This document shows, in pieces, positions 44,071 through 53,421 of a stretch of DNA of 64,000 nucleotides. Source of the DNA: Prado023 sp963697345 (GTDB lineage Bacteria > Actinomycetota > Actinomycetes > S36-B12 > CAIYMF01); assembly GCA_963697345.1 (NCBI GenBank), contig CAVONS010000006.1, positions 1 through 64,000 on the forward strand. Reading direction: 5' to 3'. Position 1 is the stretch's first letter. Each line of letters starts with the position of its first letter. The notes beneath the pieces were generated by a model, which was not told the origin of the DNA, did not search any database, and worked only from the letters and a program-made list of their open reading frames with translations. A program made the position numbers and the translations under genes.

Positions 44071-47000
44071 ATGGATACCGCGAGCAGCGCCCCATCTGAT
44101 CCCACCGCCACCGGGCGGGTCCCGACAGTCGATCGGGAGCCTGCCGCGGACCCGCAGTGGTACAAGGACGCGGTCGTCTACGAGCTGCACGTCAAGGCGT
44201 TCTTCGACTCCAACGGTGACGGGATCGGCGACATGGCCGGGCTCACCCAGAAGTTGGACTACCTCGCCGACCTGGGCGTCAACACCATCTGGCTGCTGCC
44301 CTTCAACCCCTCCCCGTTCCGCGACGACGGCTACGACGTCTCGGAGTACCGCGACATCCATCCTGCCTACGGCTCGCTCGAGGAGTTCCGCGAGCTCGTC
44401 CGGGAGGCGCACGCGCGCGGGCTTCGTGTCATCACCGAGCTGGTCGTGAACCACACGTCCGACCAGCACCCGTGGTTCCAGGCGGCGCGGAAGGCGCCGA
44501 AGGGATCCCCCGAGCGCGACTACTACGTCTGGAGCGACGATCCTGAGCTGTACTCGGGCACACGCATCATCTTCACCGACACGGAGAAGTCGAACTGGAC
44601 GTGGGACGAGGAGGCCGGGCAGTACTACTGGCACCGGTTCTTCAGCCACCAGCCGGACCTGAACTACGACAACCCCGCCGTGCGTGCCGAGGTGCTGGAG
44701 GTGCTGCGCTTCTGGCTGGACATGGGTGTCGACGGGTTCCGCCTGGATGCGATCCCGTACCTGATCGAGCGTGACGGGACGAGCAACGAGAACCTGCGGG
44801 AGACCCACGAGGTCATCAAGGAGCTGCGGCGGGGGCTGGATGAGGGTCACAGCAACCGCCTGCTCCTGGCCGAGGCGAACATGTGGCCCGAGGACGTCCG
44901 CGAGTACTTCGGCGACGGCGACGAGTGCCACATGGCCTACCACTTCCCGCTGATGCCGCGGATGTACATGGCCATCGCGCAGGAGGACCGGCACCCGATC
45001 GCCGAGATCCTGCAGCAGACCCCGGACATCCCCGAGTCCAGCCAGTGGGCGATCTTCCTGCGCAACCACGACGAGCTCACGCTGGAGATGGTCACCAGCA
45101 AGGAGCGCGACTACATGTGGTCGACGTACGCCGAGGACAAGCGCGCGCGCATCAACCTGGGCATCCGGCGGCGCCTGGCGCCGCTGATGGAGAACGACAT
45201 CGAGCGGATCAAGCTGATGAACAGCCTCCTGCTGTCGATGCCGGGCTCGCCGTTCATCTACTACGGCGACGAGATCGGGATGGGCGACAACTTCTACCTG
45301 GGCGACCGCGACGGCGTCCGCACGCCGATGCAGTGGGCCCCGGACCGCAACGGCGGGTTCTCCCGGGCCGATCCGCAGGGCCTGTACCTGCCCCCGATCA
45401 TGGACCCGATCTACGGCTACGAGGCCATCAACGTCGAGGCCCAGCTGCGCGAACCGGCCTCGCTGCTCAACTGGACCAGGCGCATGCTCTCCGTGCGAAA
45501 GACCTCGCACGCGTTCGGCCGCGGCACGTTCTCACTGCTGCATCCGGGCAATCGGACTGTGCTGGCCTACATCCGCCAGTACGAGGACGACGTGATCCTC
45601 TGCGTGGCGAACGTGAGCCGCTCGGCCCAACCCGTCGAGCTGGACCTGTCCGCCTTCGTGGACCGGGTCCCGGTGGAGATGCTCGGACGCAACGCCTTCC
45701 CCCCGATCACGAGCCTGCCCTACGTCCTGACCCTCCCGGCCCACGGGTTCTTCTGGTTCAAGCTGATGAAGGACGTGGCTGCCCCGAACTGGCACGAGGA
45801 ACGGCCCATGGTGGAGTCCCTGCCGATCCTGGTTCTGTTCGCCGGGTGGTCGAGCCTCTTCAGCGAGCGCGTCTCCCAGTGGCGCGCCGGCACGGCCGAC
45901 AAGCTGCGGGCCAAGTTCGAGACCGAGCTGCTGCCCGCCTTCCTCGCCAAGCAGCGCTGGTACGCCGCCAGGGCCGACGCGATCGAGCGGGTCGCGGTCA
46001 CCGAGCATGCCCTGCTCGAGGACGATGGGCGCAGCTGGCTGCTGGCCGTCGCCGACGTGCCGACGCCCACGGGTGCTGACCGCTACTTCCTTCCGCTGGC
46101 GCTGGGCTGGGAGGACACCGAGGAGGAGCGCGTCAAGCAGATCGCGGGAGGAGCTTTCGCGCGGATCCGGCAGCAGGCCGACGTCGGACTCATCGGGGAC
46201 GCGGTGTACGACCAGGCCTTCTATCGAGCACTCGTCGGGGCCATCGGCGCGCAGCGCGAGCTGCCCGCGGGGGAGGGCCAGATCCGATTCGTCCCGGGCG
46301 CTGACCTTCCCGCGCTGATCGCTGAGCTGCCGGATGACTTCGCGCTCGTCCGCCTTCCGGGGCTGGGCAGCAACAGCGCCACGATCCTGGGCGACACGTT
46401 GTTCCTCAAGACCTTCCGTCGGCTGCGCGAGGGGCTGAACCCCGAGCTCGAGATGGGCCGGTTCCTCACAGACGTTGCGCGCTTCGAGCACAGCGTGCCG
46501 GTCGTGGGCCACGTCGAGTTCGTCGACCCCGACGGACAGGTCACCGCGCTGGCGCTCCTGCAGCGCTACGTGCCCAACCAGGGCGATGCCTGGACGTTCG
46601 CGGTCCACGAGCTCACCCGTGAGTTGGAGGCATCGATCACGGCGCCAGCCGCGGCGACGGCCCCTGCCGCGCCGGCTCCGGCCACCGCGGACGGCATCCC
46701 GGCCGAGGCCATCACGACCACGACGGCCATCCCCGTGATCACCGGTGCCGAGCAGTTCGAGCCCATCGACGGCGTGAGCTCGCGGGCCCGGACGCTGGGC
46801 CGACGCACCGCGCAGTTGCACGCCGCGCTCTCCCTGCGCACCGGTGACCCGGCCTTCGACCCCGAGCCGGTGACCGCCTCGGACATCTCGTCGTGGGCGA
46901 TGCGGGTCCGCCAGGATGTCGTCTCCACGATCGAGCTGCTGGAGAGCCATCAGGGCGCGCTGCCCGAGCACCTCCAGCACCTGGCCGCCGACGTCGTGGT

Positions 47001-47529
47001 CGCCGGACCCACCCTGGTTCGCCGGGCGGAGGCGTGGGCCAGCCACCCTGCGGCCGGTGTCAGGACTCGCTACCACGGCAGCTACAACCTCGAGCAGGTG
47101 CTGCTCGTCGAGAACGACTTCGTGATCATGGACCTGGAGGGGGAGCAGGGCGTCCCCATCGCCGAGGCACGCAAGAAGCACTCGGCGCTGCGCGATGTCG
47201 CCAGCATGCTGCGCAGCTTCGACTATGCCCGCCGAGTGGCGCTGGCCGACGCCACCCAGCACGAGGGTGACATGGAGCGGATGGCCCCGGCCGCAGCGTC
47301 GTGGTTGCAGACGGCCCGGGAGGAGTTCCTTGCCGCATACCGGGAGGAGGCAGTCAGCGCCGACATCTACGCCGATGAGGATGCCTTCGACGCCGAGCAG
47401 CCGCTGATCGCGCTGTTCGAATTGGAGAAGGCGCTGTACGAGCTCCGCTTCGAACTGACGAACCGGCCGGAATGGGTCGGCGTGCCGCTGAGTGGGCTGG
47501 CGTCCATGGCGCAGTGGGAGCAAGCGTAG
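44071..47529 (+). CDS. treS: Trehalose synthase fused to maltokinase (TreS-Mak); kinase catalytic loop altered
   Basis: A 1,152-residue fusion. Residues 30-580 are a GH13 TreS with all catalytic residues: VNHTSD, nucleophile Asp226 (DGFRLD), acid/base Glu268 (LLAEAN) and Asp334 (RNHDE); it isomerises maltose and trehalose. Residues 600-1150 are a maltokinase domain (LLPAFLAKQRWYAARAD at its start; DVASMLRSFDYAR near the end), which should make maltose-1-phosphate for GlgE. But the catalytic loop, normally HGDxHLGQ, reads H-G-Ser1004-Y-Asn1006-L-E-Q, so the catalytic-base Asp is missing although the metal-binding Asp1021 (VIMDLEGE) is kept. An Ala/Pro/Thr-rich insert splits the kinase N-lobe. 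AGAGGA precedes the ATG. No glgE is in the window. Confidence 0.92.
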   Translation: MDTASSAPSDPTATGRVPTVDREPAADPQWYKDAVVYELHVKAFFDSNGDGIGDMAGLTQKLDYLADLGVNTIWLLPFNPSPFRDDGYDVSEYRDIHPAYGSLEEFRELVREAHARGLRVITELVVNHTSDQHPWFQAARKAPKGSPERDYYVWSDDPELYSGTRIIFTDTEKSNWTWDEEAGQYYWHRFFSHQPDLNYDNPAVRAEVLEVLRFWLDMGVDGFRLDAIPYLIERDGTSNENLRETHEVIKELRRGLDEGHSNRLLLAEANMWPEDVREYFGDGDECHMAYHFPLMPRMYMAIAQEDRHPIAEILQQTPDIPESSQWAIFLRNHDELTLEMVTSKERDYMWSTYAEDKRARINLGIRRRLAPLMENDIERIKLMNSLLLSMPGSPFIYYGDEIGMGDNFYLGDRDGVRTPMQWAPDRNGGFSRADPQGLYLPPIMDPIYGYEAINVEAQLREPASLLNWTRRMLSVRKTSHAFGRGTFSLLHPGNRTVLAYIRQYEDDVILCVANVSRSAQPVELDLSAFVDRVPVEMLGRNAFPPITSLPYVLTLPAHGFFWFKLMKDVAAPNWHEERPMVESLPILVLFAGWSSLFSERVSQWRAGTADKLRAKFETELLPAFLAKQRWYAARADAIERVAVTEHALLEDDGRSWLLAVADVPTPTGADRYFLPLALGWEDTEEERVKQIAGGAFARIRQQADVGLIGDAVYDQAFYRALVGAIGAQRELPAGEGQIRFVPGADLPALIAELPDDFALVRLPGLGSNSATILGDTLFLKTFRRLREGLNPELEMGRFLTDVARFEHSVPVVGHVEFVDPDGQVTALALLQRYVPNQGDAWTFAVHELTRELEASITAPAAATAPAAPAPATADGIPAEAITTTTAIPVITGAEQFEPIDGVSSRARTLGRRTAQLHAALSLRTGDPAFDPEPVTASDISSWAMRVRQDVVSTIELLESHQGALPEHLQHLAADVVVAGPTLVRRAEAWASHPAAGVRTRYHGSYNLEQVLLVENDFVIMDLEGEQGVPIAEARKKHSALRDVASMLRSFDYARRVALADATQHEGDMERMAPAAASWLQTAREEFLAAYREEAVSADIYADEDAFDAEQPLIALFELEKALYELRFELTNRPEWVGVPLSGLASMAQWEQA

Positions 47530-47552
47530 GCAACGCGACCGGCGCGTGGGCC

Positions 47553-47566
47553 TGCCCTGATGGGCA
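47553..47566 (+). terminator. Short hairpin after treS-mak
   Basis: TGCCC-TGAT-GGGCA lies about 24 nt after the stop codon. It is short and without a U-tract, so only a weak terminator candidate. Confidence 0.3.
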
Positions 47567-47596
47567 CCACGGTTCGAGGCGCACCTGCGGTGGACA

Positions 47597-48424
47597 ATGC
47601 AGCCAGGTGCACGGTTGGCTGAACGGGTGGCTGATCGACGAGGGGTACTGAGGCGCCCGGGCGCGATCGGCGCCGTTCTCGTTGCAGCGCTCGTTGTCGT
47701 GGCTGCAGTTGTGGCGTTCGCGCTGCCGCAGTCTGCGGGCTTGACGGCCCCCACCTCGCCGGACCAGTTCGAGGAGGCACTTGATCCGGCGCTGGTGAAG
47801 GACTACCCACCCATCCTCGGGGTCGCGCACAATGCGGGCAACCGGCTCAACACCCTGTCAGCTGCGCTCGACAGTGGCGCTGACGTGATCGAGGTGGATG
47901 TCGTCTCGACGAGGGGCCGTCTTGTGGCTGGGCGCGACCAGCGACTTGCCTGGGTCTCCAACAGGTTGTTCCGGGGTCCGACCCTCGAGCAGGTGTGGGA
48001 GGCGTCGGCGTCGGCGGAGGTGCTCAAGCTCGATCTGAAGCAGGATGACCAGGCCTACCTTGACGACCTCGTGGCTTTCCTCGTGCCGCGCGAACAGGCC
48101 CGACGGGTCATGATCTCGACCCGCGACGCAGGTTCGCTCCGGTACCTGCGGGGCCGGCTTGACCACGTCGAACTGCTCATGTCGTTGGCCAACCCTGACG
48201 CACTGGCTGCCTTCCGGTCAGACGCACAGATGCAGGAGACAGTCGACGGGGTCTCGGTATTCCAAGGGCTCATCGACGCGTCGTTGGTGACCTGGATGCA
48301 CGAGGCTGACCTCCTTGTGCTGACGTGGACGGTCAACGAGGTCGTGCGGTTGAACGAGGTGGTGCGCGCCGGCGTCGATGGCATCACCACGGCGAACCTG
48401 GCGATCCTCCAGGAGTTGGCGTAG
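47597..48424 (+). CDS. Glycerophosphodiester phosphodiesterase-like protein, membrane-anchored
   Basis: A 275-residue protein. A basic start and one transmembrane helix (GAVLVAALVVVAAVVAFALP) place the TIM-barrel domain outside. GDPD marks: GVAHNAGN (normally AHRG), DVIEVDVVSTRGRLV with the metal-binding Glu-x-Asp, LKLDLKQ and the final LTWTVNEVVRLNEVVRAGVD. The second catalytic His (usually VxxHD) is replaced by Arg in VAGRDQRL, so activity is doubtful. The start is uncertain (TTG and GTG codons follow). It converges with the AHSA1 gene at 8 nt. Confidence 0.72.
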   Translation: MQPGARLAERVADRRGVLRRPGAIGAVLVAALVVVAAVVAFALPQSAGLTAPTSPDQFEEALDPALVKDYPPILGVAHNAGNRLNTLSAALDSGADVIEVDVVSTRGRLVAGRDQRLAWVSNRLFRGPTLEQVWEASASAEVLKLDLKQDDQAYLDDLVAFLVPREQARRVMISTRDAGSLRYLRGRLDHVELLMSLANPDALAAFRSDAQMQETVDGVSVFQGLIDASLVTWMHEADLLVLTWTVNEVVRLNEVVRAGVDGITTANLAILQELA

Positions 48425-48431
48425 GCACCGA

Positions 48432-49409
48432 TCAGGCCGCGGCCAGGATGTCGTCCTCCAGGCGTGCGTAGCTGGTCTCCATCCCGTCGGTCATCCCGGT
48501 GGCCAGCACCATGTCGCGAACCTCGGCGCTCGGGTAGGTGATGACGAGGCTGAGCAGCGTGCCGCCCTCGACGGCCGTCAGCGTCATCTCGTTGATGGCT
48601 GGCGGGCCGTCGATCCCGATCATCTGCTCGGTCGTCACCGAACGGTGCGGAGGCATGCTGTCGAGCAGCTCGCCGGTGAACCCGAACCGCTGCGAGCCAT
48701 CCTCGGCCTCCCACTCGTACCGGTAGCCCTGGCCGACCACGGTCGCCACGTCGCACACCGGCATCGTCCAGCCGTCCGGTCCGAGCAGCCAGCGCTGCAT
48801 CAGCTCGGGCTCGTGATGGGCCTGCCACACCTGCTCGACCGTCCCGCGGATGACCCGGCTCACCCGCACCCGGGTATCGCTGAGGATCTGGGCCTCGCAG
48901 GCACGCCCGGCGGCGAACGAGGCGAGGTCGGCCAACACGGCGTCCATCTGGCCCATGGCCTCGCGCATGCCCTGCTCCATGCCCATCTCGATGAGCTGGT
49001 CGAGGTCCTCCACCGAGTTGAACCACGTCGTGGTGCTGACCCGGGATCCGCCGTCGATCTCGGTGAACATGAAGACCACTCGCATGGAGGGCATCTCGGA
49101 GTTGGCGGTTCCGTCCGGGTTCGCGAATCCGTCTCGGACCTCGAAGGACTTGAGCGGCACCACGTCGAGGAACTCCCAGTAGGCGTGCGTCCCATCGCCA
49201 TCCGGACCGATCATCGCGTACTCGCTGCGCCCGCCGGGGAACATGTCGTGCCGGGTGAAGCGGGCGGGGTAGGTGGGCGGACCCCAGAAGCGCTCGAGCT
49301 CGCGCGGGTCGGCGTAGGCGTCCCAGAGCCGCTGGACGGGCACGGCGAATTCGGCGACCACGGTGATCGTGAGGGCGGCCGGATCCTTGCTGACGGAGGT
49401 GATGGGCAT
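48432..49409 (-). CDS. Tandem AHSA1/SRPBCC-domain protein
   Basis: A 325-residue protein with two AHSA1-like START folds. The first (residues 1-155) shows VPVQRLWDAYADPRELERFW, AYWEFLDVVPLKSFEV and MEQGMREAMGQMDAVLADLA; the second (165-325) shows VRVSRVIRGTVEQVWQAHHE and MQRWLLGPDGWTM. Such proteins bind hydrophobic ligands; role unknown. It lies 30 nt downstream of an ArsR-type regulator on the same strand, a pairing often seen for AHSA1 genes, and is probably controlled by it. Confidence 0.85.
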   Translation of the reverse strand: MPITSVSKDPAALTITVVAEFAVPVQRLWDAYADPRELERFWGPPTYPARFTRHDMFPGGRSEYAMIGPDGDGTHAYWEFLDVVPLKSFEVRDGFANPDGTANSEMPSMRVVFMFTEIDGGSRVSTTTWFNSVEDLDQLIEMGMEQGMREAMGQMDAVLADLASFAAGRACEAQILSDTRVRVSRVIRGTVEQVWQAHHEPELMQRWLLGPDGWTMPVCDVATVVGQGYRYEWEAEDGSQRFGFTGELLDSMPPHRSVTTEQMIGIDGPPAINEMTLTAVEGGTLLSLVITYPSAEVRDMVLATGMTDGMETSYARLEDDILAAA

Positions 49410-49439
49410 CGTGGGTCCTTGGTGTGAGTCGGGTTCGGG

Positions 49440-49802
49440 TCAGGGGAGGTCGGGGGAGTCTGCGGCGAGGAGCGCGTCGAGTCGGGCGACCCGATCGCGC
49501 CACAGCTCCTCGAACTGGTCGAGCAGGAGTTGGGCACGCTGGATCGTCTCGGGGTTGGCCCGGACGAGTCGCTCGCGGCCGCGTCGGTCCTTGGTGATGA
49601 GGCCAGCTCCCTCCAGGACAGCGACGTGCTTCTGCACGGCGGCGAACGACATGTCATAGCCACTGGCCAGTTGTGACACCGTGACCCCGCCCACCAGCGT
49701 GCGCGCGACGATGTCGCGTCGGGTCCTGTCGGCCAGTGCCCGGAAGATCCGGTCCACCTCGTCGTCAGGAATGCGGTTCTGCACCTGCTGATATACAACC
49801 AT
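49440..49802 (-). CDS. ArsR-family HTH regulator
   Basis: A 120-residue winged-helix protein: VDRIFRALADRTRRDIVART, the recognition helix (DMSFAAVQKHVAVLEGAGLI) and wing (DRRGRERLVRANPE), with a C-terminal helix. No metal-binding Cys pair is seen; this is the subclass paired with AHSA1 proteins. The second ATG is chosen because TAATGT ends 8 nt upstream with a -35 box 17 nt further; an ATG 12 nt earlier would lie within the -10 element. Confidence 0.87.
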   Translation of the reverse strand: MVVYQQVQNRIPDDEVDRIFRALADRTRRDIVARTLVGGVTVSQLASGYDMSFAAVQKHVAVLEGAGLITKDRRGRERLVRANPETIQRAQLLLDQFEELWRDRVARLDALLAADSPDLP

Positions 49803-49839
49803 TGAGTTGTACATTAGCGTAATCGGGATCCTCCTACAA
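49794..49839 (-). promoter_or_regulatory. Promoter and palindromic operator of arsR-AHSA1
   Basis: On the minus strand TTGTAG, 17 nt and TAATGT form a promoter. The palindrome TACAAC-N6-GTTGTA (49794-49811) begins in the -10 box and covers the presumed start point and first codons. This is the usual placement of an autorepressor site for ArsR proteins. The region is markedly more A/T-rich than its surroundings. Confidence 0.6.
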
Positions 49840-49964
49840 GGAGTGCGGCCACGGATGGGGACCGAGCCAGTTCGTCAGCGACGGGTCCGGCCGACCGACC
49901 TGCCCGTCGCCACCAGCCCTGGCCACCGATCGGGAGGGCCCGGGTGGGCGCCTAAGGTGCAGGC

Positions 49965-50819
49965 GTGGACCAGGCTCGGGTGACCCGATGGCCGACCGGA
50001 TGCACCCTGCTCGTGCTCACCGGCGGCTCCAGCCGGCGCCTCGGCCGGGACAAGGCAACGACCCACGTCGGGGGTAGACGACTCGTCGACCGGGTGCTGG
50101 CCGGCGTGCCGGATGAGGTGCCCGTGGTGATCGTCGGCCCGTCGCTCGAAAGGGTGTCCGGCCGCGTGTCCTTCGCGCGTGAGGATCCGGCAGGGTCCGG
50201 GCCACTGGCCGGGATCGGTGCCGGCCTTGCCATCGTGAGCACGCCCTTGGTGGGCGTGGTCGCCGCCGACATGCCCTTTGCGCTGCCTGTGGTCGCCGAG
50301 GCCCTGGCCCGGCTGGCCGACCCCGGCTCCGACACGGCCGGCAACGGTGTCGCCGCGATCGTTCCGGTGGATCCTTCGGGGCACCGGCAGCTGCTGTGCG
50401 CGGCCTACCGCGCGGAGGCCCTGCGTGTGGCACTGGCCGATCTCGGGCCGTTGACCGGCCTTCCTGTCCGGGCCGTGCAGCAGGGACTGGACGTGATGGA
50501 ATGGTCAGTGCCCGCAGCCGCGCTGGCTGATGTGGACACTGAGGAGCAGTTGGCGGTCGCGCGCACCCGCGCGGCGGAGGAGGACTGGGACATGCAGGAG
50601 TGGGTCGATGCAGTGCGTGAGGCCCTGGGCGTGGACGTGGCCCTGGACATCGATGGGATCCTCGACGTGGCGCGCGACGCGGCGCACAACGTGGATCGGC
50701 CGGCTGCCCCCGTGACCACCTATCTCCTCGGCGCCGCTGTGGCCGCGGGAGCGGATCCGGCTGCCGCCGCCGCCCAGGTCGGTGAGTTGGCCCGGGGCTG
50801 GGCGACGCGGGCGCAGTGA
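49965..50819 (+). CDS. mobA: Molybdenum cofactor guanylyltransferase with C-terminal DUF6457 domain
   Basis: A 284-residue protein. The first 200 residues are MobA: LVLTGGSSRRLGRDKATTHV (GTP loop), DPAGSGPLAGI, VAADMPFALP and HRQLLCAAYR. It converts molybdopterin to the guanine dinucleotide form needed by NarG. The last 75 residues (MQEWVDAVREALGVDV, DVARDAAHNVDRPAAPV) form a small helical DUF6457 domain that often stands alone near Moco genes. TAAGGT ends 6 nt before the GTG start. moeA follows after 28 nt. Confidence 0.88.
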   Translation: MDQARVTRWPTGCTLLVLTGGSSRRLGRDKATTHVGGRRLVDRVLAGVPDEVPVVIVGPSLERVSGRVSFAREDPAGSGPLAGIGAGLAIVSTPLVGVVAADMPFALPVVAEALARLADPGSDTAGNGVAAIVPVDPSGHRQLLCAAYRAEALRVALADLGPLTGLPVRAVQQGLDVMEWSVPAAALADVDTEEQLAVARTRAAEEDWDMQEWVDAVREALGVDVALDIDGILDVARDAAHNVDRPAAPVTTYLLGAAVAAGADPAAAAAQVGELARGWATRAQ

Positions 50820-50847
50820 CTGCACACCGACGGTCAGGGCCCCGCCG

Positions 50848-52032
50848 ATGACACTCGTCGAGCCACGTTGGGACGAGGCGCGGGCGGCACTGGCAGACGC
50901 TGTGCGGCCGCTGGACCCACAGCGCCGGGCCCTGGCGGACTGCGACGGGCTGGTCCTCGCCGAGGATGTCGTGGCGCTGTGCCCGCTGCCCTCGTTCGAC
51001 ACCTCGGCCATGGATGGCTGGGCTGTCGCTGGGGCGGGGCCCTGGCGCATCGTCGGGCAGTCCCTGGCGGGCCGCCCGGTGCCGGGCCCCCTGACTGCAG
51101 GGCAGGCCGTGGTGATCGCAACAGGCGGGGTGGTGCCCTCGGGGGCAGATGCTGTGGTCCGCAGCGAGGAAGGGACCGTCGGATCAGCGGATGGCGCCGC
51201 TGCCGCTCTCATGGCTCCCACCCCTGCACGTCGCAGCCACGTCCGCCCGGCCGGCGAGGAGTGTGCGCTGGGTGAGGTCCTGGCAGGCGTGGGCACGGTG
51301 GTGACCCCGGCGCTGATCGGCCTGGCCGCGGCCTCAGGGCACGACACGTTGGTCGTCGTCCCGCGGCCCCGGGTGGCCCTGGTGCTGTTCGGCGACGAGT
51401 TGGCCAGCTCCGGGATCCCTCCGGCGGGGATCGTGCGCGACTCATTGGGCCCTCAGGTCCCGGCGTGGCTGGGCCGGATGGACGTCGAGGTCGTGGCCGT
51501 CACCTCAGCGGAGGACACGCTGGCCGCTCACGTCGCGGCCATGGCGGCGGCAACGGCACTCGCTGACGTGGTGATCACGACCGGCGGCACCGCGGCCGGG
51601 CCCGTGGACCACCTGCACGAGGCGATCGCCCAGTGCGCCGGGGAGCTCGTCGTGGACACGGTGGCGGTCCGTCCCGGCCATCCGATGCTGGCCGCGATGC
51701 TGGACAGCTCGACCTGGCTCCTCGGCCTCCCGGGCAATCCGCAGAGTGCCATCGTGACCCTGATGTCCTTGGGCGGACCGATCCTGTCCGGGCTGGCTGG
51801 CCGCAGCAGGCCCGCACCCCTGCAGGAGGTCGTGACCGACGCTGCGGTGCCTTCTCCAGCCACGGAGGACCGCCTCGTCCTGGGCGCGATCCACGAGGGC
51901 GTCTTCACCCCCGGCACACACCTGGGATCGGGCATGCTCCGGGGCCTGGCTTCCGCCACAGGATTTGCCGTGCTGCCCCCGGGCGGGGTGGCGGCCGGGG
52001 CCACAGTGCGCTGGCTCCCGCTGCCGAGCTGA
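50848..52032 (+). CDS. moeA: Molybdopterin molybdenumtransferase
   Basis: A 394-residue MoeA. Motifs: FDTSAMDGWAVAG, IATGGVVPSGADAVVRSEEG, SHVRPAGEEC, VVITTGGTAAGPVDHL (variant of the usual TGGVSxGxxD) and GLPGNPQSAIVT. It inserts molybdate into adenylated molybdopterin. A longer frame exists, but the chosen ATG starts the conserved domain. It probably shares a transcript with mobA and converges on narK2 with 30 nt between stops. Confidence 0.9.
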   Translation: MTLVEPRWDEARAALADAVRPLDPQRRALADCDGLVLAEDVVALCPLPSFDTSAMDGWAVAGAGPWRIVGQSLAGRPVPGPLTAGQAVVIATGGVVPSGADAVVRSEEGTVGSADGAAAALMAPTPARRSHVRPAGEECALGEVLAGVGTVVTPALIGLAAASGHDTLVVVPRPRVALVLFGDELASSGIPPAGIVRDSLGPQVPAWLGRMDVEVVAVTSAEDTLAAHVAAMAAATALADVVITTGGTAAGPVDHLHEAIAQCAGELVVDTVAVRPGHPMLAAMLDSSTWLLGLPGNPQSAIVTLMSLGGPILSGLAGRSRPAPLQEVVTDAAVPSPATEDRLVLGAIHEGVFTPGTHLGSGMLRGLASATGFAVLPPGGVAAGATVRWLPLPS

Positions 52033-52062
52033 TCGGCACCACCCCGCCCGGGGATGACTGCG

Positions 52063-53421
52063 TCAGCTGGGCATCTCCGCGCCCGGGCGGGCGTAGAAGT
52101 ACCACGTGATCCCCGTGCCGATGGCCGCGAAGATGGCCAGGCCGATGAAGAACGGCCCGGGCGCCACCGTTGCCAGGAACATCCCGAAGAAGAATGGGCC
52201 GTAGGCGGCGATGGCAGCAGTCCAGCCGATCACGCCACCAGCCTGGCGTGGCTGGAAGATCATCGGCATCTGCTTGAAGGTCGAGGCGTTGCCGACGCCC
52301 GTGAAGAAGAAGATGACGATCATGCCCCAGAAGAATGCGCTGAAGTCATCGGAGGACTGCGGGTTGACCGTGGTCGCGGTGTAGGCGGCCGAGACCGCGA
52401 TCCCGATGGTCGCGATCAGGGTGACCTTGGCACCACCGAGGCGATCTGCGAACGGCCCGGCGATGATGCGCGCGGCCGAGCCGACGAGGGCGCCGTAGAA
52501 CGCGTACTTCACGGGGTCCACCCCGCTGGCCCCGAAGGCGTCACCGCCGAAGAGGTCCTTGATGAGGAGGCCGAACTGCGCGGCCAGGCCGGAGAACGTG
52601 CCGAACGTGATCACGTAGAGGATGGTCATCAGCCAGGTGTGCTTGTTGCCGAAGATGTCGAACTGGTCCGTGAGCCCACGAGCCTGGACCGGCACGCTGC
52701 GCAGCAGCGTCCAGGCGAGGACCACGCCGAGGATGATGAACGGCACCCAGATGAAGCCGGCGTTCTGGTACCAGACGTCCTTGTCGATGCCCTTCTGGGT
52801 ATCGACGAACTGCTGGGAGGCGCCCATGATGCTCAGGCCCACGACCCATGGGGTCACGAACTGCACGATGCTCACGCCGAAGTTGCCCAGGCCGGCCTGC
52901 AGGCCCAGGGCCGTTCCCTGCTTGGCCTTGGGGAAGAAGTAGGAGGTCGAGGGCATGAAGCCCGAGAAGGCGCCGCCGCCCAGCCCGGCCAGGGCGGCGA
53001 GGAAGAGCAGGACCCCGTAGGGCGTGGTCGGATCCTGGACCGCCATGCCCCACCCGATCGCCGGGAGCAGGAACAGCGCGGAGGTGATCGTCACCAGTTT
53101 GCGTGTCCCCATGATCGGGGGCAGGAACGTCCAGATCAGGCGCAGGCTGCCACCAGCCAGGCCCGGCATGGCCGTCAACCAGTAGAGCTGGCTCTTCGAC
53201 AGGTCGAACCCGATGTTGTTCAGCTTCGGGGCCAACGCCGAGACCAGGAACCAGACGATGAAGGCCAGCGTCAGGTTGAACGTGGTGACCCAGAGGGTCT
53301 TCCATGCGCGCGGGGAGTCCCAGTGCTCGGGATCCTCGGGGGTCCACGAATCGAGCCAGTCAGCGCCTGATCGGGCGGTGGGGGCCGCCTGGGGTGAGGT
53401 GGGGGTGGACATGTCAGTCAA
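52063..53421 (-). CDS. narK: Nitrate/nitrite transporter of the NarK family (second copy)
   Basis: A 452-residue major-facilitator protein with about 12 transmembrane helices. NarK marks: TLWVTTFNLTLAFIVWFLVS near the start, GLAGGSLRLIWTFLPPIMG and GLGGGAFSGFMPSTSYFFP (NG-type motif with A), and GSAARIIAGPFADRLGG. It would move nitrate in and nitrite out. Its start overlaps the stop of the other narK gene by 8 nt, so both come from one message; tandem or fused NarK pairs are known from Paracoccus, where one member is a proton symporter and the other an antiporter. Confidence 0.88.
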   Translation of the reverse strand: MTDMSTPTSPQAAPTARSGADWLDSWTPEDPEHWDSPRAWKTLWVTTFNLTLAFIVWFLVSALAPKLNNIGFDLSKSQLYWLTAMPGLAGGSLRLIWTFLPPIMGTRKLVTITSALFLLPAIGWGMAVQDPTTPYGVLLFLAALAGLGGGAFSGFMPSTSYFFPKAKQGTALGLQAGLGNFGVSIVQFVTPWVVGLSIMGASQQFVDTQKGIDKDVWYQNAGFIWVPFIILGVVLAWTLLRSVPVQARGLTDQFDIFGNKHTWLMTILYVITFGTFSGLAAQFGLLIKDLFGGDAFGASGVDPVKYAFYGALVGSAARIIAGPFADRLGGAKVTLIATIGIAVSAAYTATTVNPQSSDDFSAFFWGMIVIFFFTGVGNASTFKQMPMIFQPRQAGGVIGWTAAIAAYGPFFFGMFLATVAPGPFFIGLAIFAAIGTGITWYFYARPGAEMPS

